Assembly: GCA_018992685.1 (NCBI GenBank)
Contig: JACVGT010000034.1
Location: 14,735 to 78,734, forward strand
Length of the DNA: 64,000 nucleotides
From: Theionarchaea archaeon
GTDB lineage: Archaea; Methanobacteriota_B; Thermococci; Methanofastidiosales; SZ-28-30
Direction: 5' to 3'
Positions 18,677 to 26,779 of this stretch are shown here, in pieces (position 1 is the first letter of the stretch; the number at the start of each line of letters is the position of its first letter). Position numbers and translations under genes: made by a program. The notes under the pieces are model-generated. The model did not search any database. It saw only the letters and a program-made list of their open reading frames with translations, and was not told the DNA's origin.

Positions 18677-19189
18677 ATGACAGAAACCCCCAAAAAAATG
18701 CTGGAGCCCCGTCAACTTGCACTTTCAGCAATATTTGCAGCTGTGGTATGCGCAGCCACGCTTGTCATCCGGATTCCCGTCCCCGCCACCAGTGGGTATA
18801 TCAACCTGGGAGATTCCATGATCTTTGTTTCAGCTCTCCTCTTCGGCAGCAGAATCGGAGGAGTGGCTGGTGGTGTAGGAAGTGCGCTGGCCGACATTCT
18901 GGGAGGATTCGGAAGTTGGGCTCCGTTCACCTTAATCATAAAAGGAACAGAAGGATTCATAACCGGAAAACTGGCAAAATCTGGGAAGATTCCTGCATCT
19001 ATTATAGCAGTCATTGTTGGAGGATGTATCATGGTTGCAGGATATTTCGTGGTAGAGGCGTATCTCTACGGGATCCCCGCCGCCATTGCAGAACTACCGG
19101 GAAACCTATTTCAGGCGGGATCAGGACTTCTAATTGCCATTCCACTGTCGAAAGCCGTCCAAAAAGCCATGCCAGAAAGATTTTTATAG
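18677..19189 (+). CDS. ECF transporter S component
   Basis: 170 residues with about five membrane helices. The motifs ALSAIFAAVVCAATLV, INLGDSMIFVSALLFGSRIGGVAGGVGSALADILGG and KGTEGFITG are typical of the vitamin-binding S subunit family (FolT/ThiT/HmpT/BioY-like). The S component binds the vitamin and docks to a shared EcfA-EcfT module, which is not in this window. The real start is the ATG at 18677; upstream in-frame sequence is leader. A TATTATTATAAG box near 18643-18654 suits a near-leaderless transcript. The vitamin cannot be assigned. Confidence 0.85.
   Translation: MTETPKKMLEPRQLALSAIFAAVVCAATLVIRIPVPATSGYINLGDSMIFVSALLFGSRIGGVAGGVGSALADILGGFGSWAPFTLIIKGTEGFITGKLAKSGKIPASIIAVIVGGCIMVAGYFVVEAYLYGIPAAIAELPGNLFQAGSGLLIAIPLSKAVQKAMPERFL
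19181..19188 (+). promoter_or_regulatory. TATA box of the HTH_10 regulator, inside the end of the ECF gene
   Basis: TTTTTATA, centre 26 bases from the ATG at 19210. The regulator therefore has its own promoter although the spacing looks operonic. Confidence 0.6.
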
Positions 19190-19209
19190 AAATCCGTTGA
19201 TACAGTGGC

Positions 19210-19830
19210 ATGATCGAGGTCGAGCTCAGCGTCAGTATCCAAGGGAACTACGGCTGTGACATCACGAATCGCCACCAGGATCTCATCTTGGAAGTTGTCT
19301 CAGGGTACAATGAAGAAGGAACGGTCTCTGGATTACTCAAGACCAACTACCCTCCCGAGGAGCTACAGAATCTCCGTGAGGAGTTTTTGACCTTTCCGTA
19401 TGTCAAGGAATATGAGGTTTTGGAGTCAGGATATGTTAGAATAGCAGTGGATTCCTCTGATTTTCCTCTTTCCCAGTTGATCCATACAGCAGGAGCTTTC
19501 TATATTTACCCCATCAGATTTCAGAAAGGGAGAGAACTGTGCACTCTCATCTTTGAAAACAAGAAGAGACTTCAATCTGTGCTTCAACACCTGGAAGACT
19601 GGAAGATTATACGAATCGGAAATGTGAACCTTCAGTTTGATCTGGAAGATCTAACTCCTCAGCAGTTGAAAGCAGTCAACCTGGCTATTGAACGAGGGTA
19701 TTTCGAAATCCCCAAGAAAGTCAACCTGGAAGAGCTGTCAACCCAGATGAAACTATCAAGAACGACCTTCTTGGAACACTTGCGAAAGGCTGAAAAGAAA
19801 ATACTGTCACGATACTTCGAGATGGACTGA
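19210..19830 (+). CDS. Bat-type (HTH_10) transcriptional regulator
   Basis: 206 residues. The last 60 residues are a classical bacterio-opsin activator HTH: LTPQQLKAVNLAIERGYFEIPKKVNLEELSTQMKLSRTTFLEHLRKAEKKIL (broken here as positions 147-198). The N-terminal part is a mixed alpha/beta domain of the kind that senses metabolites in haloarchaeal and related Bat proteins. No PAS or GAF domain is visible. It may regulate the ECF gene next to it, but its own promoter argues for a separate role. Confidence 0.83.
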   Translation: MIEVELSVSIQGNYGCDITNRHQDLILEVVSGYNEEGTVSGLLKTNYPPEELQNLREEFLTFPYVKEYEVLESGYVRIAVDSSDFPLSQLIHTAGAFYIYPIRFQKGRELCTLIFENKKRLQSVLQHLEDWKIIRIGNVNLQFDLEDLTPQQLKAVNLAIERGYFEIPKKVNLEELSTQMKLSRTTFLEHLRKAEKKILSRYFEMD

Positions 19831-20004
19831 GAACGGAATCTTCCTGGTACAAAAGTCATACATGAAGGTTTCATGCTCTCGAGTATCTCCTGGGCCCTGT
19901 GTACGTGCATTCAATTATTGTGGTTCCTTTGAGCATGCAGTACCCATTCATTCCCCTCTTGTGGATGGAATGGTGAGGAAGCATCAAGCGTCGCCCTGGA
20001 TGGA

Positions 20005-20334
20005 TCAACATGTGAGATGAAAAGCTGCCGCCTTCTTTCCAGTCAATGTGTTAAAAACGGTCACAGCCTCCCCTGTCTTCTTTACGATTAGAGTTATCCC
20101 CTTATTTTCTAGAAATTCCCTGGTCTTATCAAGTACTTTCATGAACCCATGGGCTCCTGTACCCACCACCAGGACCTCAGGGGATTCGTCGACAATCACA
20201 TCCAGATCTTCAGGCCCCACTGCATGACCCTGCTTTCTCCACCAACTGTGCACCTTCCCTGCAACAATTATAATGTCTGAAGTGTATTCCTTTCCATCAA
20301 TACCAATATGTCCAAAAGAGTACTGCTCGATCAT
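20005..20334 (-). CDS. Mth938-like domain protein
   Basis: 109 residues: FGHIGIDGKEYTSDIII ... WWRKQGHAVGPEDL ... PEVLVVGTGAHGFMKV ... GEAVTVFNTL. This is the whole Mth938/NDUFAF3-like single-domain fold (formerly DUF498). Archaeal members have a solved structure but no known function; the eukaryotic relative assists complex I assembly. A TTTAAGAG box at 20356-20363 is 26 bases from the ATG. Confidence 0.88.
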   Translation of the reverse strand: MIEQYSFGHIGIDGKEYTSDIIIVAGKVHSWWRKQGHAVGPEDLDVIVDESPEVLVVGTGAHGFMKVLDKTREFLENKGITLIVKKTGEAVTVFNTLTGKKAAAFHLTC

Positions 20335-20399
20335 TGCTCCTCATCGTTGTGAACTCTCTTAAACATTTCTTCTCCGACAAATCCGGTCTACACCAATTC

Positions 20400-20421
20400 A
20401 CAACAAAAAAGAAAAAAAGAA
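20400..20421 (-). terminator. T-rich transcription terminator after the DUF35 gene
   Basis: On the minus strand a tract of about 15 T residues broken by two C follows the stop codon at 20425. This is the usual archaeal intrinsic termination signal. Confidence 0.5.
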
Positions 20422-20424
20422 GTG

Positions 20425-21153
20425 TTATCTCTTCCATCTCTTCTCAATGTCTTCCTTCTTCATGCCAAACCGTTTCTCAAGATAGGCATAGGTTCCCTGC
20501 AGGTCCCGCTCCATGTCCTTCAAATAGTCTGGGTTATTGAGGCAAGAATTCTCGGGGATCTTTTGCCCCTTTACCGGGACAGCGTACATGTCCATCAATT
20601 CGCCCATTCTCTTGTCTCTGAACTTGATTTCCACTTTCTGTCCCACAAAGATATCAGTAGGAGCAGTAATGACTTGCATGGGGATAGTGGTGTCACTACC
20701 CTCTATTTGTACGTATGCCAGAACAAACGGCAGCATCTCCAGGAAGGCATCAGCCGAAAATAGCATTACAGAGAAGGTGTGTACTTCACCTTTCAGAGGC
20801 AATTCTACCCATTCAGTTTCAGCAACCTTACACGTGGGGTTCCAGCAGTGCATCCGTGGGGGGCAATACGTCGTACCACACACAGGACACCGTGTTCCGT
20901 ACAAGGTCTTCTCAATTAGTCCCCTGAAGAATTTCGAGACCAACCCGTAGGAATGGGTAAACAGTGCTCCATGGGGTCTATTCACCAGCATGAAGTCTCC
21001 CACTTTGGCATCCTCGATCTTTCCCGGACCACACGGTGCCTTGATAAACTGGTATCCTTCAACTCTGAAGTTTCCTTTCCTCGCCCAGGCTTCCCACTCC
21101 TTGTAAATGGGGGTGGATTCATCTTTCTCCACTTTGATTTTTTCATCTGCCAT
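20425..21153 (-). CDS. DUF35 Zn-ribbon/OB-fold protein, thiolase partner
   Basis: 242 residues. The zinc ribbon CPVCGTTYCPPRMHCWNPTC lies in the middle (about residues 93-112), followed by an OB fold (VHTFSVMLFS...VEIKFRDKRM). DUF35 proteins form complexes with thiolase-like enzymes and channel acyl-CoA substrates, as in archaeal HMG-CoA synthesis and in BbsA of toluene degradation. The thiolase gene ends six bases upstream. The ATG at 21153 has GAGGTGATT five bases before it. An N-terminal part of about 90 residues before the ribbon makes it longer than the simple archaeal HMG-CoA-complex type. Confidence 0.87.
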   Translation of the reverse strand: MADEKIKVEKDESTPIYKEWEAWARKGNFRVEGYQFIKAPCGPGKIEDAKVGDFMLVNRPHGALFTHSYGLVSKFFRGLIEKTLYGTRCPVCGTTYCPPRMHCWNPTCKVAETEWVELPLKGEVHTFSVMLFSADAFLEMLPFVLAYVQIEGSDTTIPMQVITAPTDIFVGQKVEIKFRDKRMGELMDMYAVPVKGQKIPENSCLNNPDYLKDMERDLQGTYAYLEKRFGMKKEDIEKRWKR

Positions 21154-21158
21154 TGCAA

Positions 21159-22439
21159 TCACCTCGAGTACACAATCACGCCGCCCTGGCACCCGGTACC
21201 ACCGTGTCCTGTGGTAAGGGCTTTTTCAGCGTCTGGGATCTGCAGCGTAGAATCACCGAATTTCTCTGGAATTCTCCCCGAAAGCTGCCAGTACAGAAAC
21301 AGCGACTGCATCAACGAGGTAGCCCCAACAGGATGTGCAAAGGACGTCAATCCGCCACTTGCCTGACAGGGTAGTTCTCCGGACCGCTCTACGATTCCCT
21401 CCCGGATCATGGTCTTACCTTCACCTCGCTTGCAGAACTTCAAATCCTCATAGAGAGTCAGTTCCACGCCGTCATATGGTGCAAAGATTTCTGCCAGATC
21501 GATTTCTCTTACAGGGTTCTTGATGTCGGCTTCCTTATAGGCAGTGACTGCTCCTTCCCTCAGGGAGCCGAAGTTTGCCATATCGGGATAGGGAGTTTTG
21601 GGTTTCTTGACAGTATCAGGATAGATCTTCTCGTCTTCAGGGTATACACCATGATATGCCCAGTCCACGAGCCTGTCACCCGGTCGCATTGAGTCAGTTC
21701 CCAACCCCACTCCTTCAAACCACATGGGAGTGTCACTGTATTTTTTGGCGACCTTTTCAGATGCCATCAATAAACAGCAGGCGCCCTCAGAGATTAAGGC
21801 ACAGTTCATTCTCCTGTAGGGCCAGGCCACAATTCTGTCTTTGTAGTAGTCCTCAAGCGTTATGTAGCCTGTTCCGTGCTCACTTCTCCACTGAGAATAC
21901 GGGTTGTGGGTAGCATTATTGTGGTTTTTCACTGCAATTTTCCCAAGGTCTTCAATCGTTTCGCCGTACAGCTGCATGTGTCTCGTTTCCAGGCAGGCAT
22001 AGTACCCATTATAGTATCCACCAACAGTGAAATCCCAGTCCGTATCTGATGCCGATGCGATAAATTCATTGGTTGTGGCAGTGTCAACCTCAGACATCCA
22101 TTCCCAACCAGGAACAAGTACCAAATCATAGTATCCAGATTTGATCAGGTAATATGCATTGATAATGGCATCCAAGGGAGTGCTTCCTCCGGATTCAACC
22201 CGGTATCCTGGTTTTCTGTGTAATCCTAAATAGTCTTGGATAATCCACCCCATGCATAGCTGCTGGTTCAAGTGATCACTGAAATAGGACATCATGACAA
22301 ACTCAATGTCCTGGGGGTCCAGTTCCGGTGTGTCATTCATGAGGTCTCGGAATGCAATAGCCACTCCTTCCTCGGCATTCTCGTATCTGAATCTGTCTCC
22401 ACGAAAGATACCACCACCGACTATAGCTACTCTACTCAT
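21159..22439 (-). CDS. Thiolase-fold protein lacking the nucleophilic cysteine
   Basis: 426 residues of the SCP2-type thiolase family: start MSRVAIVGGG, AYYLIKSGYYDLVLVPGWE, FAHPVGATSLMQ (catalytic His) and GHGGTGCQGGVIVYS at the end. In active thiolases the nucleophile lies in RVEAACASGG. Here the aligned segment reads RVESGGSTPLDA, with no Cys. A Cys does occur in the C-terminal GTGCQGG loop, near the position of the second catalytic Cys of biosynthetic thiolases. The protein may bind or cleave acyl-CoA differently, or be a non-classical subunit paired with DUF35. GGAGGT precedes the ATG at 22439. Confidence 0.82.
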   Translation of the reverse strand: MSRVAIVGGGIFRGDRFRYENAEEGVAIAFRDLMNDTPELDPQDIEFVMMSYFSDHLNQQLCMGWIIQDYLGLHRKPGYRVESGGSTPLDAIINAYYLIKSGYYDLVLVPGWEWMSEVDTATTNEFIASASDTDWDFTVGGYYNGYYACLETRHMQLYGETIEDLGKIAVKNHNNATHNPYSQWRSEHGTGYITLEDYYKDRIVAWPYRRMNCALISEGACCLLMASEKVAKKYSDTPMWFEGVGLGTDSMRPGDRLVDWAYHGVYPEDEKIYPDTVKKPKTPYPDMANFGSLREGAVTAYKEADIKNPVREIDLAEIFAPYDGVELTLYEDLKFCKRGEGKTMIREGIVERSGELPCQASGGLTSFAHPVGATSLMQSLFLYWQLSGRIPEKFGDSTLQIPDAEKALTTGHGGTGCQGGVIVYSR

Positions 22440-22523
22440 TGATGTACCTCCTCTTATCATAGATAACGAAGCCACTGTGGCGTACTATGGTTTGCGGATG
22501 GAGAATGATGTGACCTGCAGCAT

Positions 22524-22733
22524 TCACCCTGGTCTCCCGGGCGAGTGTGGCTGCTGGCTGCAGATGGTGGGGTTCAATACATATAATGAACCAATCAACA
22601 TGCCGGCCGGATTGATTCCTGCACCATCCCCTGCGCATGAGGTTGCCCTGTACACGACATCCTTCCATGATGCATCGGAAGTCACAGATAGAGAATCTGT
22701 GTACCCAACTCCCACGATTGCAGCTCTGATCAT
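22524..22733 (-). pseudogene. Truncated thiolase N-terminal fragment
   Basis: From an ATG at 22733, itself preceded by a good GAGGTGA, 69 codons are open. About the first 60 read as a thiolase N-terminus (MIRAAIVGVGYTDS ... GAGINPAGMLIGSLYVLNPT). The frame then stops, and similar text (AATLARE) continues in the next frame to about 22434 but no catalytic part follows. The remnant sits directly in front of the DUF35-linked thiolase gene and shares its promoter (TTTTAAAG, 22806-22813, minus strand). It is probably a decayed second thiolase; a sequencing frameshift would explain only part of the loss. Confidence 0.5.
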
Positions 22734-22927
22734 TCATTCACCTCTTTCAGGTCTTGCAGGCAGATTTGTTCTACCACAGTAACCTCTGCTAGACTTTACG
22801 GGCTTCCTTTAAAAGCATAACCTTTACATATGTAAATAATGGGATGAGTAGAAGGTGGGACAGGATAGGGTGTGTACAAGGAAGGTGGCATCGGTATGTT
22901 TTAATGTACAGAAGAGCTGGAGTCTTC

Positions 22928-24025
22928 ATGCACTACCACCTGATTCTGACAGATCAGTGTAATCTAAAATGCAGGTATTGCTATGAGAAATCAATACTAG
23001 ACAGTGGGACTCCTTCACGGTTTACGTATGATTTTTCAGCACCCTCTACGTTTTCCGTGAGTATTGAAAGACTGAAACGGTTTCTGGAAAAGGATGAGAA
23101 TCCCATCATTATATTTTATGGAGGAGAGCCCTTGCTGGAACTGGAAAAGATGATGAAAATCATGGACTCCCTTGACGTGCCATACAGGATACAGACGAAT
23201 GGGTTGCTCCTGGACAGGGTTCCCCGAGAGTATGTGAAGAGGGTTGGGAGAATTTTGGTTTCTCTGGATGGGGACAGAGACAGGACTGATCATAATAGGG
23301 GGGAACATACATTCGACACAGTGATGGGGAATATTCGCACTATTCTCCCCTGGTATCCTGGCGAGATTGTTGCACGAATCACCATTGCGCAGGATTGCCC
23401 TGACATTTGTGAGCAGGTTCAGTTCTTGGTTGGAGAGGGGTTCAGGTCAATTCACTGGCAGCTGGATGCAGGATTCTATGGGTTTGATTTTGATGAGCGT
23501 AGGTTTGCAGAGTTTGTGGAGAAGTATAATGAGAGTATTGGGAGGTTGGTCACGTTCTGGGTTAGAAATCTCGAAAAGGGTAATTTCCTACGGTTGTATC
23601 CTTTTGTGGGCATTATTTCTTCGTTGCTAGATGGAGAGACAACGAGAGTACGATGTGGAGCGGGCCATGCAGGGTACTGTATTACCACTGATGGGAAAGT
23701 TGTGGCCTGCCCCATTGGGTGTTTTGCAACGGAGTTAGTGGCAGGTAACCTGGAGACGCATCCGGAGGATTTGAAGAAGTTCGACGTTTCTGGCAGATGT
23801 CTGGAATGTGTATCAAGGGATATATGTGGGGGAAGGTGTTTGTACTGGAATAAAACGAGGTTGTGGCCAGAAGAAGGGGACAACCTGATCTGCAACACAG
23901 TTTCTCACCTCATCAGAGAATTGAAGGAAGTGATACCTGTAATTGAGAAAATGATCTCTTGTGGTGTAGTCAGGAAAGAAGATTTTGCGTACGAAAAGTA
24001 TTTTGGTCCAGAGATCATTCCTTAG
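22928..24025 (+). CDS. Peptide-modifying radical SAM/SPASM enzyme, AF1577-like
   Basis: 365 residues. The start MHYHLILTDQCNLKCRYCYE holds the CX3CX2C cluster motif, followed by FYGGEPLLE and RILVSLDGDRDRTDHNRG. The C-terminal SPASM-like region has Cys at CGAGHAGYC, VACPIGC, CLECVSRDICGGRC and LICNTV, enough for auxiliary [4Fe-4S] clusters. The pattern fits the archaeal AF1577 family, predicted to modify peptides. I chose the ATG at 22928 (GGAG before it), where the family begins. A leaderless start at 22844 would add 28 residues. No obvious precursor peptide is adjacent. Confidence 0.85.
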   Translation: MHYHLILTDQCNLKCRYCYEKSILDSGTPSRFTYDFSAPSTFSVSIERLKRFLEKDENPIIIFYGGEPLLELEKMMKIMDSLDVPYRIQTNGLLLDRVPREYVKRVGRILVSLDGDRDRTDHNRGEHTFDTVMGNIRTILPWYPGEIVARITIAQDCPDICEQVQFLVGEGFRSIHWQLDAGFYGFDFDERRFAEFVEKYNESIGRLVTFWVRNLEKGNFLRLYPFVGIISSLLDGETTRVRCGAGHAGYCITTDGKVVACPIGCFATELVAGNLETHPEDLKKFDVSGRCLECVSRDICGGRCLYWNKTRLWPEEGDNLICNTVSHLIRELKEVIPVIEKMISCGVVRKEDFAYEKYFGPEIIP

Positions 24026-24057
24026 GTGAAATCTGCGAATCTTCCTGGAGAACACTC

Positions 24058-24423
24058 TTACTCTCTCATGGTTCTGAGACGGTCCAGAGCCTCACGATAT
24101 TGTCCTCCCTGCTCGGCCTGCTTTTCGAGGTTTCCGCAAGGAAAGTCGTCACACTCATGACACCCTTCATACCCTTTCTTGTCGATACAACACACCAGAA
24201 TGGGACATTCAGGTGACCAGTGAACAGAACGATCACCACGGCATCCCTTGCAATACATGTTCCGACTGATAATTTCTTCGGTGCCCTCATTCTCCCCAAT
24301 CAACCCTTGAGTCTGAAACCACTTTACAATTCGCTCAGCAGCTTCTGAGTCAAAGGGGATTCTTCTGATATCACAGACTTCACAATCCAATCCACAAACA
24401 GCAATCATTTCTTCACATGTCAT
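24058..24423 (-). CDS. DUF3795 cysteine-rich protein
   Basis: 121 residues with MIAVCGLDCEVCDIRR, CKGCRGD, CPILVCC and CHECDDFPC, the spaced Cys pattern of DUF3795. The family is common in anaerobes and probably binds zinc or an Fe-S cluster; its function is unknown. GTTTTTAAC at 24444-24452 (minus strand TTTTTAAC) is 26 bases from the ATG. A 21-bp dispersed repeat lies 60 bases upstream. Confidence 0.85.
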   Translation of the reverse strand: MTCEEMIAVCGLDCEVCDIRRIPFDSEAAERIVKWFQTQGLIGENEGTEEIISRNMYCKGCRGDRSVHWSPECPILVCCIDKKGYEGCHECDDFPCGNLEKQAEQGGQYREALDRLRTMRE

Positions 24424-24482
24424 TACTTCTCTTTGGCTTCTGTAGTTAAAAACCTGTCAGTCAATCAGGTGGGAACGCGGCA

Positions 24483-24503
24483 TTCGATTTACGGTGGATA
24501 ATT
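24483..24503. repeat. 21-bp dispersed repeat, copy A
   Basis: An exact copy of the 21 bases at 59024-59044 (core GATTTACGGTGGATAA). It lies in the 232-base gap 24424-24655, which contains no gene. No inverted partner is seen nearby, unlike at 59 kb. Confidence 0.6.
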
Positions 24504-24655
24504 TGTAACTCAGGAAATTCGAAGAAGACAGGTTTCATGGGTTCAGAAAGCTGTCTCAGTCTTGAACGACTCTTTGCCTTGCATTCTTAGAAAGAGTTGA
24601 TATCTCTCCTCGACCGAACCGCCTGTCGCTCGACCGTGACATCCATTGGTTGGGG

Positions 24656-25381
24656 TTATTTCTGACAGCTCACAACCTGTTCTACAGGATACTCTACTCC
24701 ACAGCAGTTAATCTCTGCCGAATAGTCTTCAAAGAACTCTGGCTTCAGGACCCATTCCTTCAAGTGGCAAAGAGCAGCATCTCCCGAGAGTTTTACAGGG
24801 GTCAGAAAATATTCCACCGTGATTCCAGAGAATCCAGCAGAATGAAGCACTCCCGCCAGTTCATCTGCAGGAGGAGAAAACCAGTCGTGGTCAAAGAGAG
24901 GGTCAGCTGAATACGCGTCAGCTATTATAACCAATTCTTGAGCCCTGGTTTCCGGGTAAGGACTCAAACACCCGTGGACAAAGGTTCCACCCTCTCTTAG
25001 AATTCGATGGAATTCATTAATCGTTTTCTGGGTATCATTTCTCGAGAGATCACACAGCAATTCATTACTGACAATGAAGTCCACAGATCCAGTATGAATG
25101 CACATATCCCTCACATCTCCCTTGATGATACTGATGTTCAGTGCCCTCTCTTTCAGTGTGTTCAGGTCTCTCTCATAGACACCACGATATAGATCGTAGC
25201 ATAGAATTCTCGACTCCTGCAGCAAGTGAGAAAGATGTGTTGTCAGTGCACCATCACCACACCCTGCCTCCAGAATGACAGCATGTTCTGGAATTTCAGC
25301 CAGGCCAACCATGAACTGAGCTAGGGCATCATAATACTTTGCAAGCACTGGTTCAATTTCCTCTCGCGTTCTGGCTATCAT
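24656..25381 (-). CDS. Class I SAM-dependent methyltransferase
   Basis: 241 residues. Motif I is VILEAGCGDGALTTHLS, followed by ILCYDLYRGVYERD, the acidic GDVRDM and DFIVSNELLCDL. The C-terminal 80 residues carry a CLSPYPETRAQ...WFSPPADE lid. It is cytosolic and of unknown substrate. It stands 86 bases after the cyclo-ligase/KptA fusion gene on the same strand; a weak TGATATTC box near 25403 may give it its own promoter. Confidence 0.85.
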   Translation of the reverse strand: MIARTREEIEPVLAKYYDALAQFMVGLAEIPEHAVILEAGCGDGALTTHLSHLLQESRILCYDLYRGVYERDLNTLKERALNISIIKGDVRDMCIHTGSVDFIVSNELLCDLSRNDTQKTINEFHRILREGGTFVHGCLSPYPETRAQELVIIADAYSADPLFDHDWFSPPADELAGVLHSAGFSGITVEYFLTPVKLSGDAALCHLKEWVLKPEFFEDYSAEINCCGVEYPVEQVVSCQK

Positions 25382-25467
25382 GTCTGATGAAGAGCATACG
25401 AGAATATCAATCTTTTTGTGAATTCAACTCAGATCAGGGTGCTGGGACAGTGTCATACTGCACTCTT

Positions 25468-26592
25468 TCATCCTTCAATTCTGGAAATATATTGGGGCGG
25501 AATGTGATCTGCCACATACACTATGTTGCTGGCCTTCTGGATGGAGACACCATTCTCCAGCGCCTTTTTAGCATCCACTTTCAGAAGGACAGGAACCTCA
25601 CAGTGCCTTTTCCCCACCTCATGAGCAACCTCAATGGTTGGCGACAAATGGACTTTCTGTCTGCCTTTGGGGTTCAGCCCTTCTCTCAGAATGCGAGCTG
25701 CCGCTTTCTCTGTTGTCCCATGGTACAAAACGTGAATGTCAGCTGGATTAAGATCTATTGAGACGGGGTAGGAATGTCCATAGACTGCCCGTATCTTCTC
25801 GTGAGAAATCTCAAATCTCCCCTTACTGTCACTATCTGCCACAGACTGAACAACTTGACCACCCACTCCAAGTTTCTTTCGCACCATTCTGGTCACTTCA
25901 TTGAGGGGGACAAACCCACTTTCTGAAATGCTGGGAGGAGGATGATGTCTTAGTATGTAGCTTATGTACTTGGACACCTCTTCTCGTGTGATCGTCATGA
26001 GAACCCGTGTGGGAGTGATTATGCTGTCAACGGTGAAGTCCCAGGCATCCTGAGGAACCCAATCAACAACCTGCATGTCATGGACAGTGACTACAATGGG
26101 TGAAGCAGGAATTTTACCGTTGGTTCTCAGAATTTGAATCTCTCTGTCTCCATATCCACCCCCCTTTCCGATTCTCCCTCCCATAAGATCAACTGCCACT
26201 GCTCCCTGGACCACCAGGTCTACTGCAGGAATATTGTCCTCAGGCAGTGACATACCCTGAGTAAGAGCACCTCTAATGGTCGATGCCTTTGCCTCAGTTC
26301 CTTTCACGGGGTTGACTTGGAGGAATCCTGATCTCAACCGAGGAGTTGGCATTATCAGAGTCTTTCCCTGTCGCAGCACCAATTCCCGGACGGGTGTTTG
26401 AGGTGAATCGGGAGCTACAAAAACGGTGCGGGCATTCTTGAATATGTCCAGCGTTCCAAGGCGTGAAGCTGCCCTTTCAGCTCCTTCAAAGTTAGGAATT
26501 CTCCCCCATGCGTAAGGAAATCGTTCTACACCTGCCATTTTCATTTTTTTCCAGATACTCTCTCGCATGACCTGTTTATCCGGACTCTTCAT
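25468..26592 (-). CDS. Fusion of a 5-formyl-THF cyclo-ligase-like domain and RNA 2'-phosphotransferase (KptA/Tpt1)
   Basis: 374 residues in one uninterrupted frame. Residues about 1-185 match 5-formyltetrahydrofolate cyclo-ligase-like proteins (RFPYAWGRIPNFEGAERAA, DLVVQGAVAVDLMGGRIGKGGGYGDRE). Residues about 195-374 match KptA: YISYILRHHPP, GFVPLNEV, HVLYHGTTEKAAARILREGL and VHLSPTIEVAHEVGKRH, which hold the conserved Arg-His, His-Gly-Thr and His-Leu-Ser elements for NAD+-dependent transfer of a 2'-phosphate. A TTTTATGG box at 26615-26622 is 26 bases from the ATG at 26592, supporting that start and a leaderless mRNA. The pairing of domains is unusual. Confidence 0.85.
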   Translation of the reverse strand: MKSPDKQVMRESIWKKMKMAGVERFPYAWGRIPNFEGAERAASRLGTLDIFKNARTVFVAPDSPQTPVRELVLRQGKTLIMPTPRLRSGFLQVNPVKGTEAKASTIRGALTQGMSLPEDNIPAVDLVVQGAVAVDLMGGRIGKGGGYGDREIQILRTNGKIPASPIVVTVHDMQVVDWVPQDAWDFTVDSIITPTRVLMTITREEVSKYISYILRHHPPPSISESGFVPLNEVTRMVRKKLGVGGQVVQSVADSDSKGRFEISHEKIRAVYGHSYPVSIDLNPADIHVLYHGTTEKAAARILREGLNPKGRQKVHLSPTIEVAHEVGKRHCEVPVLLKVDAKKALENGVSIQKASNIVYVADHIPPQYISRIEG

Positions 26593-26755
26593 GTAATCAC
26601 GTTTCCTCAGGCAGCCATAAAAAGTGTTTGTGAACCCCGCTTTCGAAGTTCCCGTGTGTCTTTCAGCATACAGGAAAAGGTAATCACTCTTTGAACAGAG
26701 TCTCACCGCATCTGTCAGCAAGAATGATCTCCTCAGAATTCAGGTTGAACATGTT

Positions 26756-26777
26756 CCAAAAAAGAAAAGAAAGAAGG
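26756..26777 (-). terminator. T-rich terminator after the stomatin gene
   Basis: On the minus strand a pyrimidine tract rich in T immediately follows the stop codon at 26780. It separates the NfeD-stomatin operon from the fusion gene, which has its own promoter. Confidence 0.5.
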
Positions 26778-26779
26778 AA

